From Streptomyces sp. BHT-5-2 (GTDB lineage: Bacteria; Actinomycetota; Actinomycetes; Streptomycetales; Streptomycetaceae): a stretch of 64,000 bases of DNA. Made by a program: the position numbers and the translations under genes. The stretch lies in contig NZ_CP081497.1 in the NCBI RefSeq assembly GCF_019774615.1, forward strand, positions 1,116,001 through 1,180,000, given 5' to 3'. Below, piece after piece: positions 34,051 through 45,046 of the stretch (the stretch's first letter is position 1; each line of letters begins with the position of its first letter). The notes beneath the pieces are model-generated. The model saw only the letters and a list, made by a program, of their open reading frames with translations. It was not told the DNA's origin and did no database searches.

Positions 34051-34310
34051 CTTACTTCCCGCTGGCTCGCGAGCAAGGGGGGAGGGGGAAGCGGGAGGGG
34101 TTGATGTCGGGAGTCGCCTCCCGTCCCGACGGCACTCCGGCCGACCTGGCCGACGGCTCCGTCGTGTTGACGACTCCCTCGCCGTCCCCTCGCCCACTCT
34201 GTCGTGAAGTACGTCACCAGTCAGAAGAGAACCGGACTTTTCGCCCGTACGTCTCTCCACTCGACATCGGCCGCCCGACCCACGGGATTCGGAATCGAAG
34301 GAGAGTGTCT

Positions 34311-34805
34311 GTGTCTTTTCCCCTCGCCCTGAGCATCGGTGTTCTCGGCTGCGTTGCCATCGCGGTGGTGACGTTTCTGACGGGGCGTCCCCGGAAGGTG
34401 TCCCATCGCGTGTGCGCTGCCTTGGGGTGGTTGTGGGTGGCCGGGGTCGTGGGCCTGACGTTCGGGACGCGCTCCGGCGGCGGCCAGGCGTTGAACTTCA
34501 AGCTGCTCGACCTCTCCAACCCCGCCGATGCCTGGGACTTCTTCCTCAACGTGCTCATGTTCGTCCCCGGCGGCCTGCTCCTGGCGAGCGCAGGCGTGCG
34601 TCTTCTGGGTGCGGCGACCTGGGGGTTCCTCGGTTCCTTCGGCATCGAGACGATGCAGTACCTCACCGCCTCGGGGCGTACGGCCGACATCAACGACCTG
34701 TTGGCCAACACCCTGGGTTGCGTGGTCGGGTTCGCCTGCGCCGCAGCGGTCCGGACCTTGTTCCGCCGGACGCGGGCACTCGGCGGGCCACGTCTGCGGA
34801 CCTGA
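34311..34805 (+). CDS. VanZ-family membrane protein
   Basis: A 164-residue protein with four to five membrane helices. The VanZ signature is visible as NFKLLDLSNPADAWDFFLNV, LMFVPGGLLL and ETMQYLTASGRTADINDLLA, the last carrying the conserved R-x-x-D-x-x-D. VanZ proteins lower teicoplanin binding in enterococci; in actinomycetes their role is unclear. GTG 34311 is preferred over the in-frame GTG 34305 because AAGGAG lies 7 nt upstream of it. Confidence 0.85.
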   Translation: MSFPLALSIGVLGCVAIAVVTFLTGRPRKVSHRVCAALGWLWVAGVVGLTFGTRSGGGQALNFKLLDLSNPADAWDFFLNVLMFVPGGLLLASAGVRLLGAATWGFLGSFGIETMQYLTASGRTADINDLLANTLGCVVGFACAAAVRTLFRRTRALGGPRLRT

Positions 34806-34926
34806 GACCGGCCTGCGCACGCGCTTCAGATGCCGGTGAGCAGGCCGTGGGGGCTCCACGGCAGGGCCTCACGCTGGGTGCGGCACGAGGGGGGCCGGGG
34901 TCGGCCGGCGGGAGTCGATGTGGTGT

Positions 34927-36024
34927 TCACGTGGTCCGCCTGGTTGTGGCCTCGGCCAGTCGGCGCAGGGCGTCCTGGGCTTCGGGGTGGATGGCGTGGG
35001 CGGTGCCGAGCTGCCGGAGGACGCGTTCACGGCGTTCGTGGATCATGCCCTCGACGTGGGCGCGGGCGCCGGTGACGGTGAGGATGTTGCGGATCTGGGT
35101 GGCGTCCGCCTCGGTGAGGTGTGGGTTGCCGATCAGGCGGCGCAGGACGGCGGCATGTGCGGGGGAAGCGTCACGCAGGGCGAGCGTCAGCAGCATGGTG
35201 TGTTTGCCCGCGCGCAGGTCCTCCAGCCGGGACCGGCCGGTCGCCTTCGGGTCGCCGAAGACTCCCAGCAGGTCGTCACGGAGCTGGAACGCCTCGCCCA
35301 ACGGCTGGGCGTAGCCGGTGAGTTCGCGAAGCAGGGACGGCCGTGCGCCACCGAGGACGGCGCCGATGTGCAGGGGGCGCTCGCAGGTGTATTTCGCGGT
35401 CTTGTAGCGGACGATCGCCAGGGCGCGGTCCAGGTCGACGGTGGGGTGTCCGGTGGCGGTCACGTCCAGGTACTCGCCGTAGATCACCTCGGTGTGCATC
35501 ACGTCCAGGACCGGTAGTACGGCGAGGAGTTGACTGCTGGTCAGCCCTGCGGTGTGCAGGATTTCGTCGGACCAGGTCAGGGCGAGGCTGCCGATGAGCA
35601 GTGCACAGGAGGATCCCAGGTGCTCGGCGAGGGGCTCCGGGTGGTGTGCGGTGTGACGGGTGGCCAGGGTGCGGTGGACAGTCGGTGCGCCGCGGCGGGT
35701 GGCCCTGTCGTCGATGATGTCGTCGTGGATGAGGCGGAAGGCGTGGAACATCTCCAGACTGGCCGCCACCCTCACCACCGGCTTCGGCGGTGGCGTTCCG
35801 GTGGCCGCCTGCCAGCCGAGTGCGCACAGGACCGGGCGTAGCCGCTTTCCTCCGGCGGACAGGAATTCCTCCAGCGTCCGGGCGGCCTGGTCAGGGAGGT
35901 TGCGGGCCGCGGCAGCGGCGGTCTTGCCCTGAAGGAACTGGTGGAGCGCGGCGTCGACATCGCGGCGCAGGCTCTTGAGGTCCAGTGGCGTGGGGATGCG
36001 CTGGGCGGGGACGGTGGCGGTCAC
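34927..36024 (-). CDS. Polyprenyl (isoprenyl) diphosphate synthase
   Basis: A 365-residue all-helical prenyltransferase that chain-elongates allylic diphosphates with IPP. GGKRLRPVL (about 58) binds IPP. The first Asp-rich motif is DDIID (about 100) and the second is RDDLLGVFGD (about 248), the actinobacterial form. KTAKYT and KHTMLL complete the site. Chain length is not predictable with confidence, but bulky residues upstream of the first motif suggest a short (C15-C20) product. The GTG start overlaps the stop of a broken upstream frame (GTGA), so it once belonged to an operon. No terpene cyclase is in the window. Confidence 0.88.
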   Translation of the reverse strand: MTATVPAQRIPTPLDLKSLRRDVDAALHQFLQGKTAAAAARNLPDQAARTLEEFLSAGGKRLRPVLCALGWQAATGTPPPKPVVRVAASLEMFHAFRLIHDDIIDDRATRRGAPTVHRTLATRHTAHHPEPLAEHLGSSCALLIGSLALTWSDEILHTAGLTSSQLLAVLPVLDVMHTEVIYGEYLDVTATGHPTVDLDRALAIVRYKTAKYTCERPLHIGAVLGGARPSLLRELTGYAQPLGEAFQLRDDLLGVFGDPKATGRSRLEDLRAGKHTMLLTLALRDASPAHAAVLRRLIGNPHLTEADATQIRNILTVTGARAHVEGMIHERRERVLRQLGTAHAIHPEAQDALRRLAEATTRRTT

Positions 36025-36348
36025 GAACGGTCACCTGCCTTGGGGAAGTTGAGGGCGTCGGGAGCGCCGGGGGCCTTGGGGTCCGTCACCGTGGTCCGCT
36101 GGCCGTGCTCGCCAGGAACGGGGCCTCGTCGAGCGGGGCGCCGACGATGCGGGATTTTCGGCACGCTGACCGGTGCGCCGCCGACGACGGGTACTGTCCC
36201 GACACGGATCTGCCGGGAACGGCGGCGCACCGGAGCCTGAGAGGAGCGCGGCGATCAGGGGCGTCGTTGCAGGAAGGATGCGGAGGGCGGCAGGGCCGGC
36301 CACTCCTTCGAGCGGTGACATAGGGCGGTCCGATGCGGTCGTCGCCAT
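36021..36348 (-). pseudogene. Broken gene preceding the polyprenyl synthase
   Basis: A strong ribosome site (GAGGAGGACC) precedes ATG 36348, which opens MATTASDRPMSPLEGVAGPA. The frame that ends exactly at the synthase start (NFPKAGDRS, stop 36021) is different, and the distance (328 bp) is not a multiple of three. A real start and a coupled stop in different frames point to a frameshifted or internally deleted gene. The product family is not recognised. Confidence 0.4.
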
Positions 36349-36619
36349 CCGGTCCTCCTCCCGCAAGGCGCGCGGCACGCCGGCCACAGGCTGCGTGCAA
36401 TTCCAGGAGACCGGGTAGGCGCCGGGCAGCGGAAGCCGCTCGCGCTGCCAAGTGCGTGAACTTGTTGAAAGGCGGCACCTGCGGCGGGCCCACTGGGGCG
36501 GTTGGGGCGCGGCTGGTGTCGTGCCGCAGGCCGCGAGCACGGGTTCATGAAAGTGCCGGCATCGGCGAGGGCGATGTCTGCGTGCCGGGCCTACCCGCCG
36601 ACCGCAGGAAGACGACCCG

Positions 36620-37096
36620 TCAGCGGGGCCACTTTTCGGGGGTGCTGCTGGTGGTCACCTGGCATACGGCCGGGCGGCCCGGCACAGGTGACTTGCCTTG
36701 TGCGACGACCCGGACGCCGTCGAGCAGGATCCGGCACGAGGCGACCGTCCCCGGCTCCGGTTCGATCACCACCCGGGCCACCTGGCCGGTGTTGACCAGG
36801 GCCTCCTTGCGCCACGGCAGGGGAGTGGTCCCGACCTGTTCATCCTTGTACTCCGACTTGAAACGGTCGGGATTGCGCCGGTAACGCACCGTGACGGCCC
36901 GCGCGTCACCGCTGACGGCGTTGCCCTCGTAGACCAGGTCCCAGGCATTGCCGCCGCGTGCCTCCTTCAGCGTGCCGATGTTGGCCCTGACCCAGAGCGC
37001 GCCGCCGATGAGGAGGGCGGCCACGGTCAGCCCGACACATGCCAGGAGGATGCCGCCGCCGCGGGAGCGACGGCCCGGAGGAGTGGGAGAGGCCAT
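36620..37096 (-). CDS. MmpS-like single-pass membrane protein
   Basis: A 158-residue protein: a short basic N-terminus, one membrane helix (GILLACVGLTVAALLIGGAL, about 15-34) and an exported beta-sandwich domain. The pattern YEGNA...VTVRYRR, LPWRKEA, ASCRILLDGVRVV with a late Cys pair resembles MmpS proteins, the small partners of mycobacterial MmpL exporters. ATG 37096 is chosen because upstream in-frame codons are shadows of the pfkB relic. An MMPL transporter gene lies 14 kb away, not adjacent. Confidence 0.6.
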   Translation of the reverse strand: MASPTPPGRRSRGGGILLACVGLTVAALLIGGALWVRANIGTLKEARGGNAWDLVYEGNAVSGDARAVTVRYRRNPDRFKSEYKDEQVGTTPLPWRKEALVNTGQVARVVIEPEPGTVASCRILLDGVRVVAQGKSPVPGRPAVCQVTTSSTPEKWPR

Positions 37097-37175
37097 GGTG
37101 GGGTGACTTTCTGCCTGGGGGCTCGGGGATGCCTGTCGCGCCGAGCTTGTGGAACCAGGCTGCCAGACTCCGGCT

Positions 37176-37570
37176 GTGAGCACGGAGACGCTGATCGGGG
37201 TGGCGGGGGTCGCGTCGGCATGCGTCGCCGACCGCCGTGACGGCGATGGGTGCTGGGATGTCGACCACCTTGCCGACATCGGCAAGAACCGAGCTCGGGT
37301 CAGGTCTGTGGCGGCCGGGGGTGGAGGCATCAACGTCGCCCGCGGCGTGGCGCGACTCGGAGGACGGGCAACCGCCGTCCGCACCGCCGGCCGCGAGGTC
37401 GGCTGCCGCCTGAACAGGTTGCTGGACGAAGAGGGCATCGACCACATCGCCGTCGACATCGAGGGCGAGACCCGCGAAGCACTCGTGCTCTTCGAGACCG
37501 CGTCGCGCCGCAGCCAGCACATCGTCCCGCCCGGCCCGGACCTCGACTACGGAACGTTGCAAGGACCCGA
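37176..37570 (+). pseudogene. PfkB-family sugar kinase relic
   Basis: The frame carries the PfkB N-terminal substrate motif AAGGGGINVARGVARLGGRA and a LDEEGIDHIAV strand, then SQHIVPPGPDLDY. After about 130 residues similarity stops at a low-GC patch (37565-37640) and the frame closes at 37634. The ATP-binding half with the catalytic Asp is missing. It reads like the minor 6-phosphofructokinase type often found in hypoxia/dormancy islands. Confidence 0.65.
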
Positions 37571-37709
37571 AATTTGCCCATTGCTGCCACATGGATTCAG
37601 TTGTGCCCGAAAAGGCATTTTCTGTAAAAATTGAATCAGTGTCGCACCGGGCCGCGCGTTGGCCTCCGCTCGGACCGCACGTCGACCGGGAACGGGAGAG
37701 GTGAAGGAC

Positions 37710-38462
37710 ATGCTGGAGAGAGCCAAGGACGCACCTGCCGGCGTCGACGTGGTAAAGGCGATCGGGACTGTGTCGAAGAGCGACTACCAGTCGGTGGTCG
37801 AGCCACTCATCGAGGATGCTCGCAGGGAAGGCCGCCGCATTCGGATCCTGTGCGAGATCGGCCCTGAGTTCACGTCCTTCACCCCCGGAGCCGCCTGGGA
37901 GGACCTCAAGGTCGGCATGGGGGCCATGAGGCTGTTCGAGGGGTGTGCGGTCGTCAGTGACGCGCGCTGGATCCGTGAGTCGACCCGGTTGACGAGCTTT
38001 CTGATGGCCTGCCCGGTGCGCGTCTTCGGAAGCCAGGAGCGTGACGAGGCCCTGCGCTGGCTGGCGTCGCTTCCCGAGGGCCCCGGCATTTCCCACCGGC
38101 TGACCGAGTCCGAAGTACTCGTGGTCGAGGTCGAACAACCCCTGCGTGCACAGGACTTCGACGCCCTTGCACTGACCGTGGACACCTGGCTCGGGACGCA
38201 CGCCGAATTGGCCGGCGTCGTGATCCACGCGCGAGAGTTCCCCGGATGGGAGAACATCGGCGGCTTGATCCGTCATGTGCGGTTCATTCGCGACCACCAC
38301 CGGAAGGTAGGGAAGATCGCACTGGCGGCTGACAGCAAGGTCGCCGCCCTGGTACCCCAGCTTGCGAATCACTTCGTTCGGGCCGAAGTGCGGCGGTTCG
38401 AGTACGACGAACTCGATGAAGCCCTCGTATGGGCGGCCAGGCCACGGTTCGTCAGTCGTTGA
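37710..38462 (+). CDS. SpoIIAA-like (STAS-type) tandem-domain protein
   Basis: A 250-residue protein of two repeated SpoIIAA-like (PF11964-type) domains, about 1-120 and 125-245. Each has the DFDALALTVDTWL / YQSVVEPLIEDARREG helix and a GPEFTSFTPGAAWEDLKVG or AREFPGWENIGGLIRHVRF loop. No anti-sigma partner is adjacent. ATG 37710 is used; an in-frame GTG at 37701 is also possible. It is located in the stress-type island beside the ppsA relic. Biochemical role is unknown for the family. Confidence 0.75.
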   Translation: MLERAKDAPAGVDVVKAIGTVSKSDYQSVVEPLIEDARREGRRIRILCEIGPEFTSFTPGAAWEDLKVGMGAMRLFEGCAVVSDARWIRESTRLTSFLMACPVRVFGSQERDEALRWLASLPEGPGISHRLTESEVLVVEVEQPLRAQDFDALALTVDTWLGTHAELAGVVIHAREFPGWENIGGLIRHVRFIRDHHRKVGKIALAADSKVAALVPQLANHFVRAEVRRFEYDELDEALVWAARPRFVSR

Positions 38463-38842
38463 CGCTCCGCTTGGCCCCGCCGTCCACGCCGCGCGGTTGC
38501 CGCGCCGGATGCGGCCACGGATGCATCGCTTGCCAGGTTGCGGACAGCCTCCGACGCGAGGTGCGGCCGACGCCACGGACGAGGTCCGGGCCAAGGCCGC
38601 CCTCCGGGCAGGAGAAGACCCGGCAGTGAGCTTCCCTTGCTCCTGAAGTTGGTGCAGAGGTCGCTTCCCCAGGTGGCTGTTGCACCCCAACTGCCCTGCT
38701 CCTGGGCAAGGAAGGTTCCAGGCTGCTCGATCGACCTCTGCCGTGGCGGATGATGCCGGTGCCGGTGCCGGTGCCGGGGTGAGCGGATCACCGTCTGGGC
38801 TCTTGGGTGCCGGTCTTGCTGTGGGGTTCTTATGGTGTTGGT

Positions 38843-39007
38843 CAGTCCCATGGCGTTCCTGATCCGGTGGATGGCGCGGCATTCGAGGCCGAATCCTGCC
38901 CGGTAGCCCTCGCTGTAGTAGTGGCTGGCGCCCCGCCGGCCCAGCATGGGGTTCTCTTCAGGCGGCTCGAAGTCCTGCCCGCCGATGAGTTTGGCGTACT
39001 CGTTTGA
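38843..39007 (-). pseudogene. ppsA: Phosphoenolpyruvate synthase fragment
   Basis: About 55 residues on the minus strand match the PEP-utilising enzyme C-terminal barrel: SNEYAKLIGGQDFEPPEENP, MLGRRGASHYYSEGYRAGF and ALECRAIHRIRN-like text ending MGLTNT. Nothing of the enzyme's other roughly 700 residues is present on either side. It is a residual piece of a lost gene. Codons lie immediately downstream of the ACP operon. Confidence 0.65.
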
Positions 39008-39036
39008 CGCGTGCGACCGCGCCTCGTTGCGCGGTC

Positions 39037-39294
39037 TCACTGCGTGTCTGATCGCGCGTGGGCGACGAGGAAGTCGGCGCTGCCGGACAGCGTGGTGAGC
39101 TGGGGGGTGTCCTCGTCGTCGATGCGGATGCCGGTGCGTTCGCTGAGGGTCTCGACGTAGTGCAGGAACTCCAGTGAGTCCATGTCGAGGGCGTCGCGGA
39201 ACGTGTCGTGGGGGCCGAGGGTGGTGACGTCGGCGTCGGGGATGACGTGGGCGATCGATGCCTTGACGATGCCCAGTGCTTCGGTACGGTTCAC
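39037..39294 (-). CDS. Acyl carrier protein
   Basis: An 85-residue four-helix ACP. The phosphopantetheine Ser40 lies in ALDMDSLEFLHYVETL. GTG 39294 overlaps the E2 stop (GTGA), so it is co-translated with the dehydrogenase complex. It is the last gene of an operon of acyl-CoA synthetase, E1alpha, E1beta and E2. An ACP coupled to a 2-oxoacid dehydrogenase suggests the acyl group is passed from lipoyl to ACP rather than to CoA, as described for glycolyl-ACP formation in tetrahydroisoquinoline and tetronate pathways; that is inference. Confidence 0.88.
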   Translation of the reverse strand: MNRTEALGIVKASIAHVIPDADVTTLGPHDTFRDALDMDSLEFLHYVETLSERTGIRIDDEDTPQLTTLSGSADFLVAHARSDTQ

Positions 39295-40634
39295 AGCTCC
39301 TCCGGCTTCTGCAACAGGCGGTCGACCGCTGTCAGGTAGCGCGCTCCGACGGCGCCGTCGGTCGCGCGGTGGTCTGCGGACAGGGTGGCGGTGACGACCG
39401 GCCGTACACCCAGCAGGCCGTCGACGGCGCAGGGCCGGTCGATGAGCCGTCCGAAGCCGACCAGGGCGACTTGTGGCGGGTAGATGACGCCGAAGACGGT
39501 TTCCACGCCCTGGTCGCCGAGGTTGGTGACCGTGAGGGTGGAGCCGGAGACTTCGGAGCCGCGGAGTCTGCCGGTGCGGGCGCGGGTGACCAGGTCCTTC
39601 AAGGCAGCCATCAGAAGGGGGAGTTCGAGGGCGTCGGCGTTGTGCAGGGTGGGGGCGACGAGTCCGCCGCCGCGCAGGGATACGGCCACACCGAGATGGA
39701 CCCCGTCGCCTGGTGTGAAGTGGTCTTCGGTCCAGAAGCCGTTGAGCTCGGGGACCTCGTGGGCCGCCAGGGCCGCGGCCTTGAGGAGCAGGGCCGCGGG
39801 AAGCAGCCGCTCGCCGACCGGGGCGCGACGGTTGTGCTCGTGCAGCCAGTCCATGGCGGTGGCCATGTCGACGGTGGTGGACAGGTAGTAGTGCGGGATC
39901 TCCTGATGGGACCGAGTCATCAGGTTGGCAATCGCCCGGCGCATCGCGGCTGTCCGGTCCTCGGAAGAAGGACGCGCGGGAGCGGGGGCGACGTGGCGCG
40001 GGGACGGGGGTGTGGCCGGTCCTGGTGCTGCCGTGCGGACGTCGACGGCGCGGACGGCGCCGCCCGTGCCCGTCCCCGTCACCGAGGCCAGGTCGACGTC
40101 CAGTTCGGCGGCCAGCCGCCGGGCCAGTGGAGTGGCCCGGACGCGTGGGGGCCGAGCGGCAGCGCCGGCCGCCGCTTGCTCGACGTCGGCCCGGGTGAGG
40201 CGCCCTCGGGGCCCGGAGCCTTCGAGGGGCTCCAGCGCGATGCCGGCGCGCTCCGCGAGGTGCCGGAGCAAGGGCCCCGCCTCGGTGCGCCCTGGCTGAA
40301 CCGGCCCTTCGCCCTCGGCTTCTCGATGCCGCTCGTGTCTCTGGGGTGCCGTGTCCCGAGGCTCCTTCTTGAGCGGTTCCCGCTTCCGCGGCTTCTCTGC
40401 GCCCGGTTCGATCAGCGCGAGTGCCGTCCCGACCGGCACCGTCGTACCTGGCGCGACGAGCAGCTTCCTCACGGTCCCGGTCTCGAAGCACTCCACCTCG
40501 ATGGTGGACTTCGCGGTCTCGACGACGGCAACGAGGTCGCCCTTGTGGACCTCGTCGCCTGGTTGGACCAGCCATTCCTGGAGCGTGCCCGCGTCCATGT
40601 CGGCACCCAGGGACGGCATGGTGAACTCGGTCAT
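39291..40634 (-). CDS. Dihydrolipoamide acyltransferase (E2)
   Basis: A 447-residue E2 component. The N-terminal lipoyl domain (1-75) has Lys42 in VVETAKSTIEVE, a charged linker follows, the peripheral subunit-binding domain spans about 125-165 (LLRHLAERAGI ... GRLTRADV), and the acyltransferase core (about 225-447) ends with SADHRATDG, where His and Asp are catalytic. ATG 40634 is chosen by homology; it begins 2 bp after the E1beta stop. No E3 gene is nearby, so reoxidation would use a housekeeping dihydrolipoamide dehydrogenase. Confidence 0.9.
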   Translation of the reverse strand: MTEFTMPSLGADMDAGTLQEWLVQPGDEVHKGDLVAVVETAKSTIEVECFETGTVRKLLVAPGTTVPVGTALALIEPGAEKPRKREPLKKEPRDTAPQRHERHREAEGEGPVQPGRTEAGPLLRHLAERAGIALEPLEGSGPRGRLTRADVEQAAAGAAARPPRVRATPLARRLAAELDVDLASVTGTGTGGAVRAVDVRTAAPGPATPPSPRHVAPAPARPSSEDRTAAMRRAIANLMTRSHQEIPHYYLSTTVDMATAMDWLHEHNRRAPVGERLLPAALLLKAAALAAHEVPELNGFWTEDHFTPGDGVHLGVAVSLRGGGLVAPTLHNADALELPLLMAALKDLVTRARTGRLRGSEVSGSTLTVTNLGDQGVETVFGVIYPPQVALVGFGRLIDRPCAVDGLLGVRPVVTATLSADHRATDGAVGARYLTAVDRLLQKPEEL

Positions 40635-40636
40635 GG

Positions 40637-41635
40637 TCAGTCCACCGCCCGGTGTGCCGCCGCGACGATGCCGGCGGTCTGCGGCAGGGCGGCCTCCTCC
40701 AGCCGCCGGGCGTACGGGATGGGGACCTCCGCGCTGCACACCCGCTCCACGGGCGCGTCCAGTTCGTAGAACGATCCCTCGGCGATGCGGGCGGAGACCT
40801 CAGCGGCGAGACTGCCGGTGCGCCACGCCTCGTCGACGATCACGGCGTGGTGCGTACGCGAGACGGAGCCGGCGATGGCCGCGCCGTCGAGGGGACGGAG
40901 CGTGCGCAGGTCCATCACCTCGGCACTGATGCCCTCGGTGGCCAGTTCGTCCGCCGCCGCGAGCGCCTTGGGCAGCGAACCCCCGTAGGTGATCAGGGAG
41001 ATGTCGGTACCGGACCTGCGCACCGCGGCGTGGTCCAGGTCCACCGGTGCCGTGAGAGGAGCGAGCTCACCGGCGGCGTTGTAGAGACTTCCGTGCTCGA
41101 AGATCAGCACCGGATCGGGGTCGGCCAGCGCCGGGGCGAGCATGTAGCGGGCGTCCTCGATGGTGGCCGGCGCGAGGACACGGATGCCGGGGATGTGCGC
41201 GTACCAGCCCTCCAGGCTGTGGGAGTGCTGCGCGGCGAGCTGCCGCCCCGCGCCCGTGGTCATGCGGACGACCAGCGGTACGGGGAGCTGGCCGCCGGAC
41301 ATGTGCAGCAGGGTGGCGGCGTTGTTGAGGATCTGGTCAAGGGCCAGCAGGCTGAAGTTGACGGTCATGATCTCCACGATCGGACGCATTCCGGCTACAG
41401 CCGCGCCGATGCCCGCGCCCACGAATGCGGACTCCGACAGCGGGGTGTCACGGATCCGTTCCCGCCCGAACTCCTCCAGCAGGCCGAGGCTGACGCCGAA
41501 GCAGCCGCCGTACCGGCCCACGTCCTCGCCCATGAGAAAGACCCGGTCGTCGGCGCGCAGTGCCTCCCGCAGCGCCTCGCGCATGGCTTCCCGGTAGGTC
41601 GTCTGCGCCGCTGCCGGCTGCTCGCCGGTGCCCAT
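40637..41635 (-). CDS. 2-oxoacid dehydrogenase E1 beta subunit
   Basis: A 332-residue transketolase-like beta subunit. It has MGEDVGRYGG, DTPLSESAFVGAGIGAAVAG, RMTTGAGRQLAAQHSHSLEG (the active-site His region) and LRTLRPLDGAAI. ATG 41635 has GGAGGTGA 6 nt upstream; a TTG two codons earlier is possible. It pairs with E1alpha (2 bp gap) to decarboxylate a 2-oxoacid with TPP and acylate the E2 lipoyl group. Confidence 0.92.
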   Translation of the reverse strand: MGTGEQPAAAQTTYREAMREALREALRADDRVFLMGEDVGRYGGCFGVSLGLLEEFGRERIRDTPLSESAFVGAGIGAAVAGMRPIVEIMTVNFSLLALDQILNNAATLLHMSGGQLPVPLVVRMTTGAGRQLAAQHSHSLEGWYAHIPGIRVLAPATIEDARYMLAPALADPDPVLIFEHGSLYNAAGELAPLTAPVDLDHAAVRRSGTDISLITYGGSLPKALAAADELATEGISAEVMDLRTLRPLDGAAIAGSVSRTHHAVIVDEAWRTGSLAAEVSARIAEGSFYELDAPVERVCSAEVPIPYARRLEEAALPQTAGIVAAAHRAVD

Positions 41636-41637
41636 GG

Positions 41638-42716
41638 TCAACTCACCTCCGCCGACCTGCTGGTGACATGGCGGAGCAGGTCGCAGGCCGGCTCTTCCGG
41701 CGCCTGCTCGGCCGCTTCGACGGCGCGGTCGACCTCGTCGGTGACCCGGCGCTCGATGCCGGCGAGTTCCTCGTCACCCAGCTCGCCGTCCTCACGCATG
41801 CGGTCCGCGAGCCGATTGATCGGATCCCGGGCCTGCCACCGCTCGATCTCCGTTTTGTCGCGGTAGCGGTCCGGGTCGTACATGGAGTGGGCGCGGAAGC
41901 GGTAGGTGTGCGCCTCCAGGAAGTGGGGTCCGGCGCCTGCCCGGATGGCCTCTGTGGCCCGGTGGGCGGCCTGCTCGACGGCCTCGACGTCCATGCCGTC
42001 CACGGCCCAGGCCACCATGCCGTACGAGGCGGCCCGCATCGCCAGGTTGGTCTGTGCCTCGTGCCGTGCCAGGGCGGTGCCCATGGCGTAGAGGTTGTTC
42101 TCGCAGACGAGCAGCAGCGGAAGCTGCCACAGGGCGGCGAGGTTCGCCGTCTCGTGGAACTCGCCCTCGGCGAACGCCCCGTCACCGAAGAAGCAGCAGG
42201 TGACGCGGTGCTGTCCGCGCATCCGGTCGGCGAGGGCGAGCCCGGCGGCCAGCGGGAGCCCGCCGGCGACGATCGCGTTGCCGCCGTAGAAGCGGCGGCT
42301 GGCGTCGAACAGGTGCATGGATCCGCCGCGGCCTCCGCTGCAGCCGGTCGTCCTGCCGTACATCTCGGCCATGACGGCCTCGGCGGGGATGCCGCGGGCG
42401 AGCGCATGGCCGTGTTCGCGGTAGGTGGAGACCACCGCGTCCTCGGGGTTCAGCGCCCCGTTGACACCGACGGCGACGGCTTCCTCGCCGATGTAGAGGT
42501 GGACGAAGCCGCGGATCTTCGCCGCACTGTAGAGCTCGACGCACCGCTCCTCGAACCGCCGGATGCGCAGCATCGCGGTCAGCAGCTTCCCCCGGTGCTC
42601 GGTGGCCGGCCGGCCGGTGCGAGGCTCTCTCCCCGCCTTCCGCCTGCTCGTCTCGGCGTTCTCCGCAGGCTTCGGGGGTACCGGGGCCCTTCGGGCGTGA
42701 GTGGCGCGGACGGAAC

Positions 42717-42720
<4 letters not shown>
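41638..42720 (-). CDS. 2-oxoacid dehydrogenase E1 alpha subunit
   Basis: A 360-residue TPP-binding subunit. GDGAFAEGEFHETANLA with VCENN is the TPP/Mg motif near residue 180, and YRFRAHSMYDPDRYR carries the phosphorylation-loop position. A 45-residue basic N-terminal extension precedes the catalytic domain. It starts with ATGA overlap on the acyl-CoA synthetase stop. The sequence looks like the pyruvate/acetoin group rather than the branched-chain group, which is a judgement from motif spacing. Confidence 0.92.
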
Positions 42721-44513
<1,793 letters not shown>

Positions 44514-44699
44514 GCTCCTCCCGACGTCTGCCGCTGGGCCGCCGGGCCCGGCCCGAGCCGCACACGACGGCAGATTCCGATGGGTTGCTCTCGGGTCGCT
44601 TCCACGGCACCACCGACCGCCCGGCACGCGGCAGGGCCGAACGGTCCAGGCCGATGGCCCAGCATGCCCTGCTGTAGGTGCAGCGTCAGGCCACGCCTG

Positions 44700-44899
44700 C
44701 GCTTCGGCCCGGGCCGCTGCTCGCGACGCAGCGCGACCTTGAGGGCGCCGGTGTCGGTGCCGTGGGAGAAGACCTCGTAGGCGTCCGCCATCCTGTTGAG
44801 GCCGAAGGCGTGGGTGACGAGCTCGGAGATCTGGTGGCATCCGGATGCCACCAGATCGAGCACGGAACTGTCCGGATCCCCGGCGGCCTCGACAGCCAC
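44700..44899 (-). pseudogene. Zinc alcohol dehydrogenase C-terminal relic
   Basis: The minus frame carries ISELVTHAFGLNRMADAYEV then FSHGTDTGALKVAL, the typical C-terminal end of zinc-dependent medium-chain alcohol dehydrogenases. The catalytic and Rossmann domains are absent. A 30-bp perfect palindrome interrupts the fragment. Alcohol dehydrogenase, USP, PPDK/PpsA and PfkB genes cluster in the S. coelicolor hypoxia region, which fits a decayed version here. Confidence 0.65.
44828..44857. repeat. 30-bp perfect palindrome
   Basis: GATCTGGTGGCATCC is followed directly by its reverse complement GGATGCCACCAGATC, giving a 30-bp palindrome with no spacer. It lies inside the alcohol dehydrogenase relic. 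Confidence 0.9.
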
Positions 44900-45046
44900 A
44901 TCCTGCGCCAGTCAGTTCGGCCGAATCGGCGCCGAGGCGTGCGGAGGCCGCCGGCCGGGAAACAGACCGTCGCCCCCGAAGGCCCTCCGGGCAACAGAAG
45001 CCGTCGGACCCTGCACAGAGCAGCCGCTGAGCCATGGTGGCCCAAC

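Noticed and set aside
34927..36024. Polyprenyl synthase as a family 2 encapsulin cargo enzyme
   Set aside because: That association is known for some Streptomyces synthases, but no encapsulin shell or terpene cyclase gene is in the window to support it.
38463..38760. Possible small cysteine-containing peptide precursor on minus (around ATWGSDLCTNF)
   Set aside because: No start codon with ribosome site and no modification enzymes nearby; it lies between relics and is probably decayed coding sequence.
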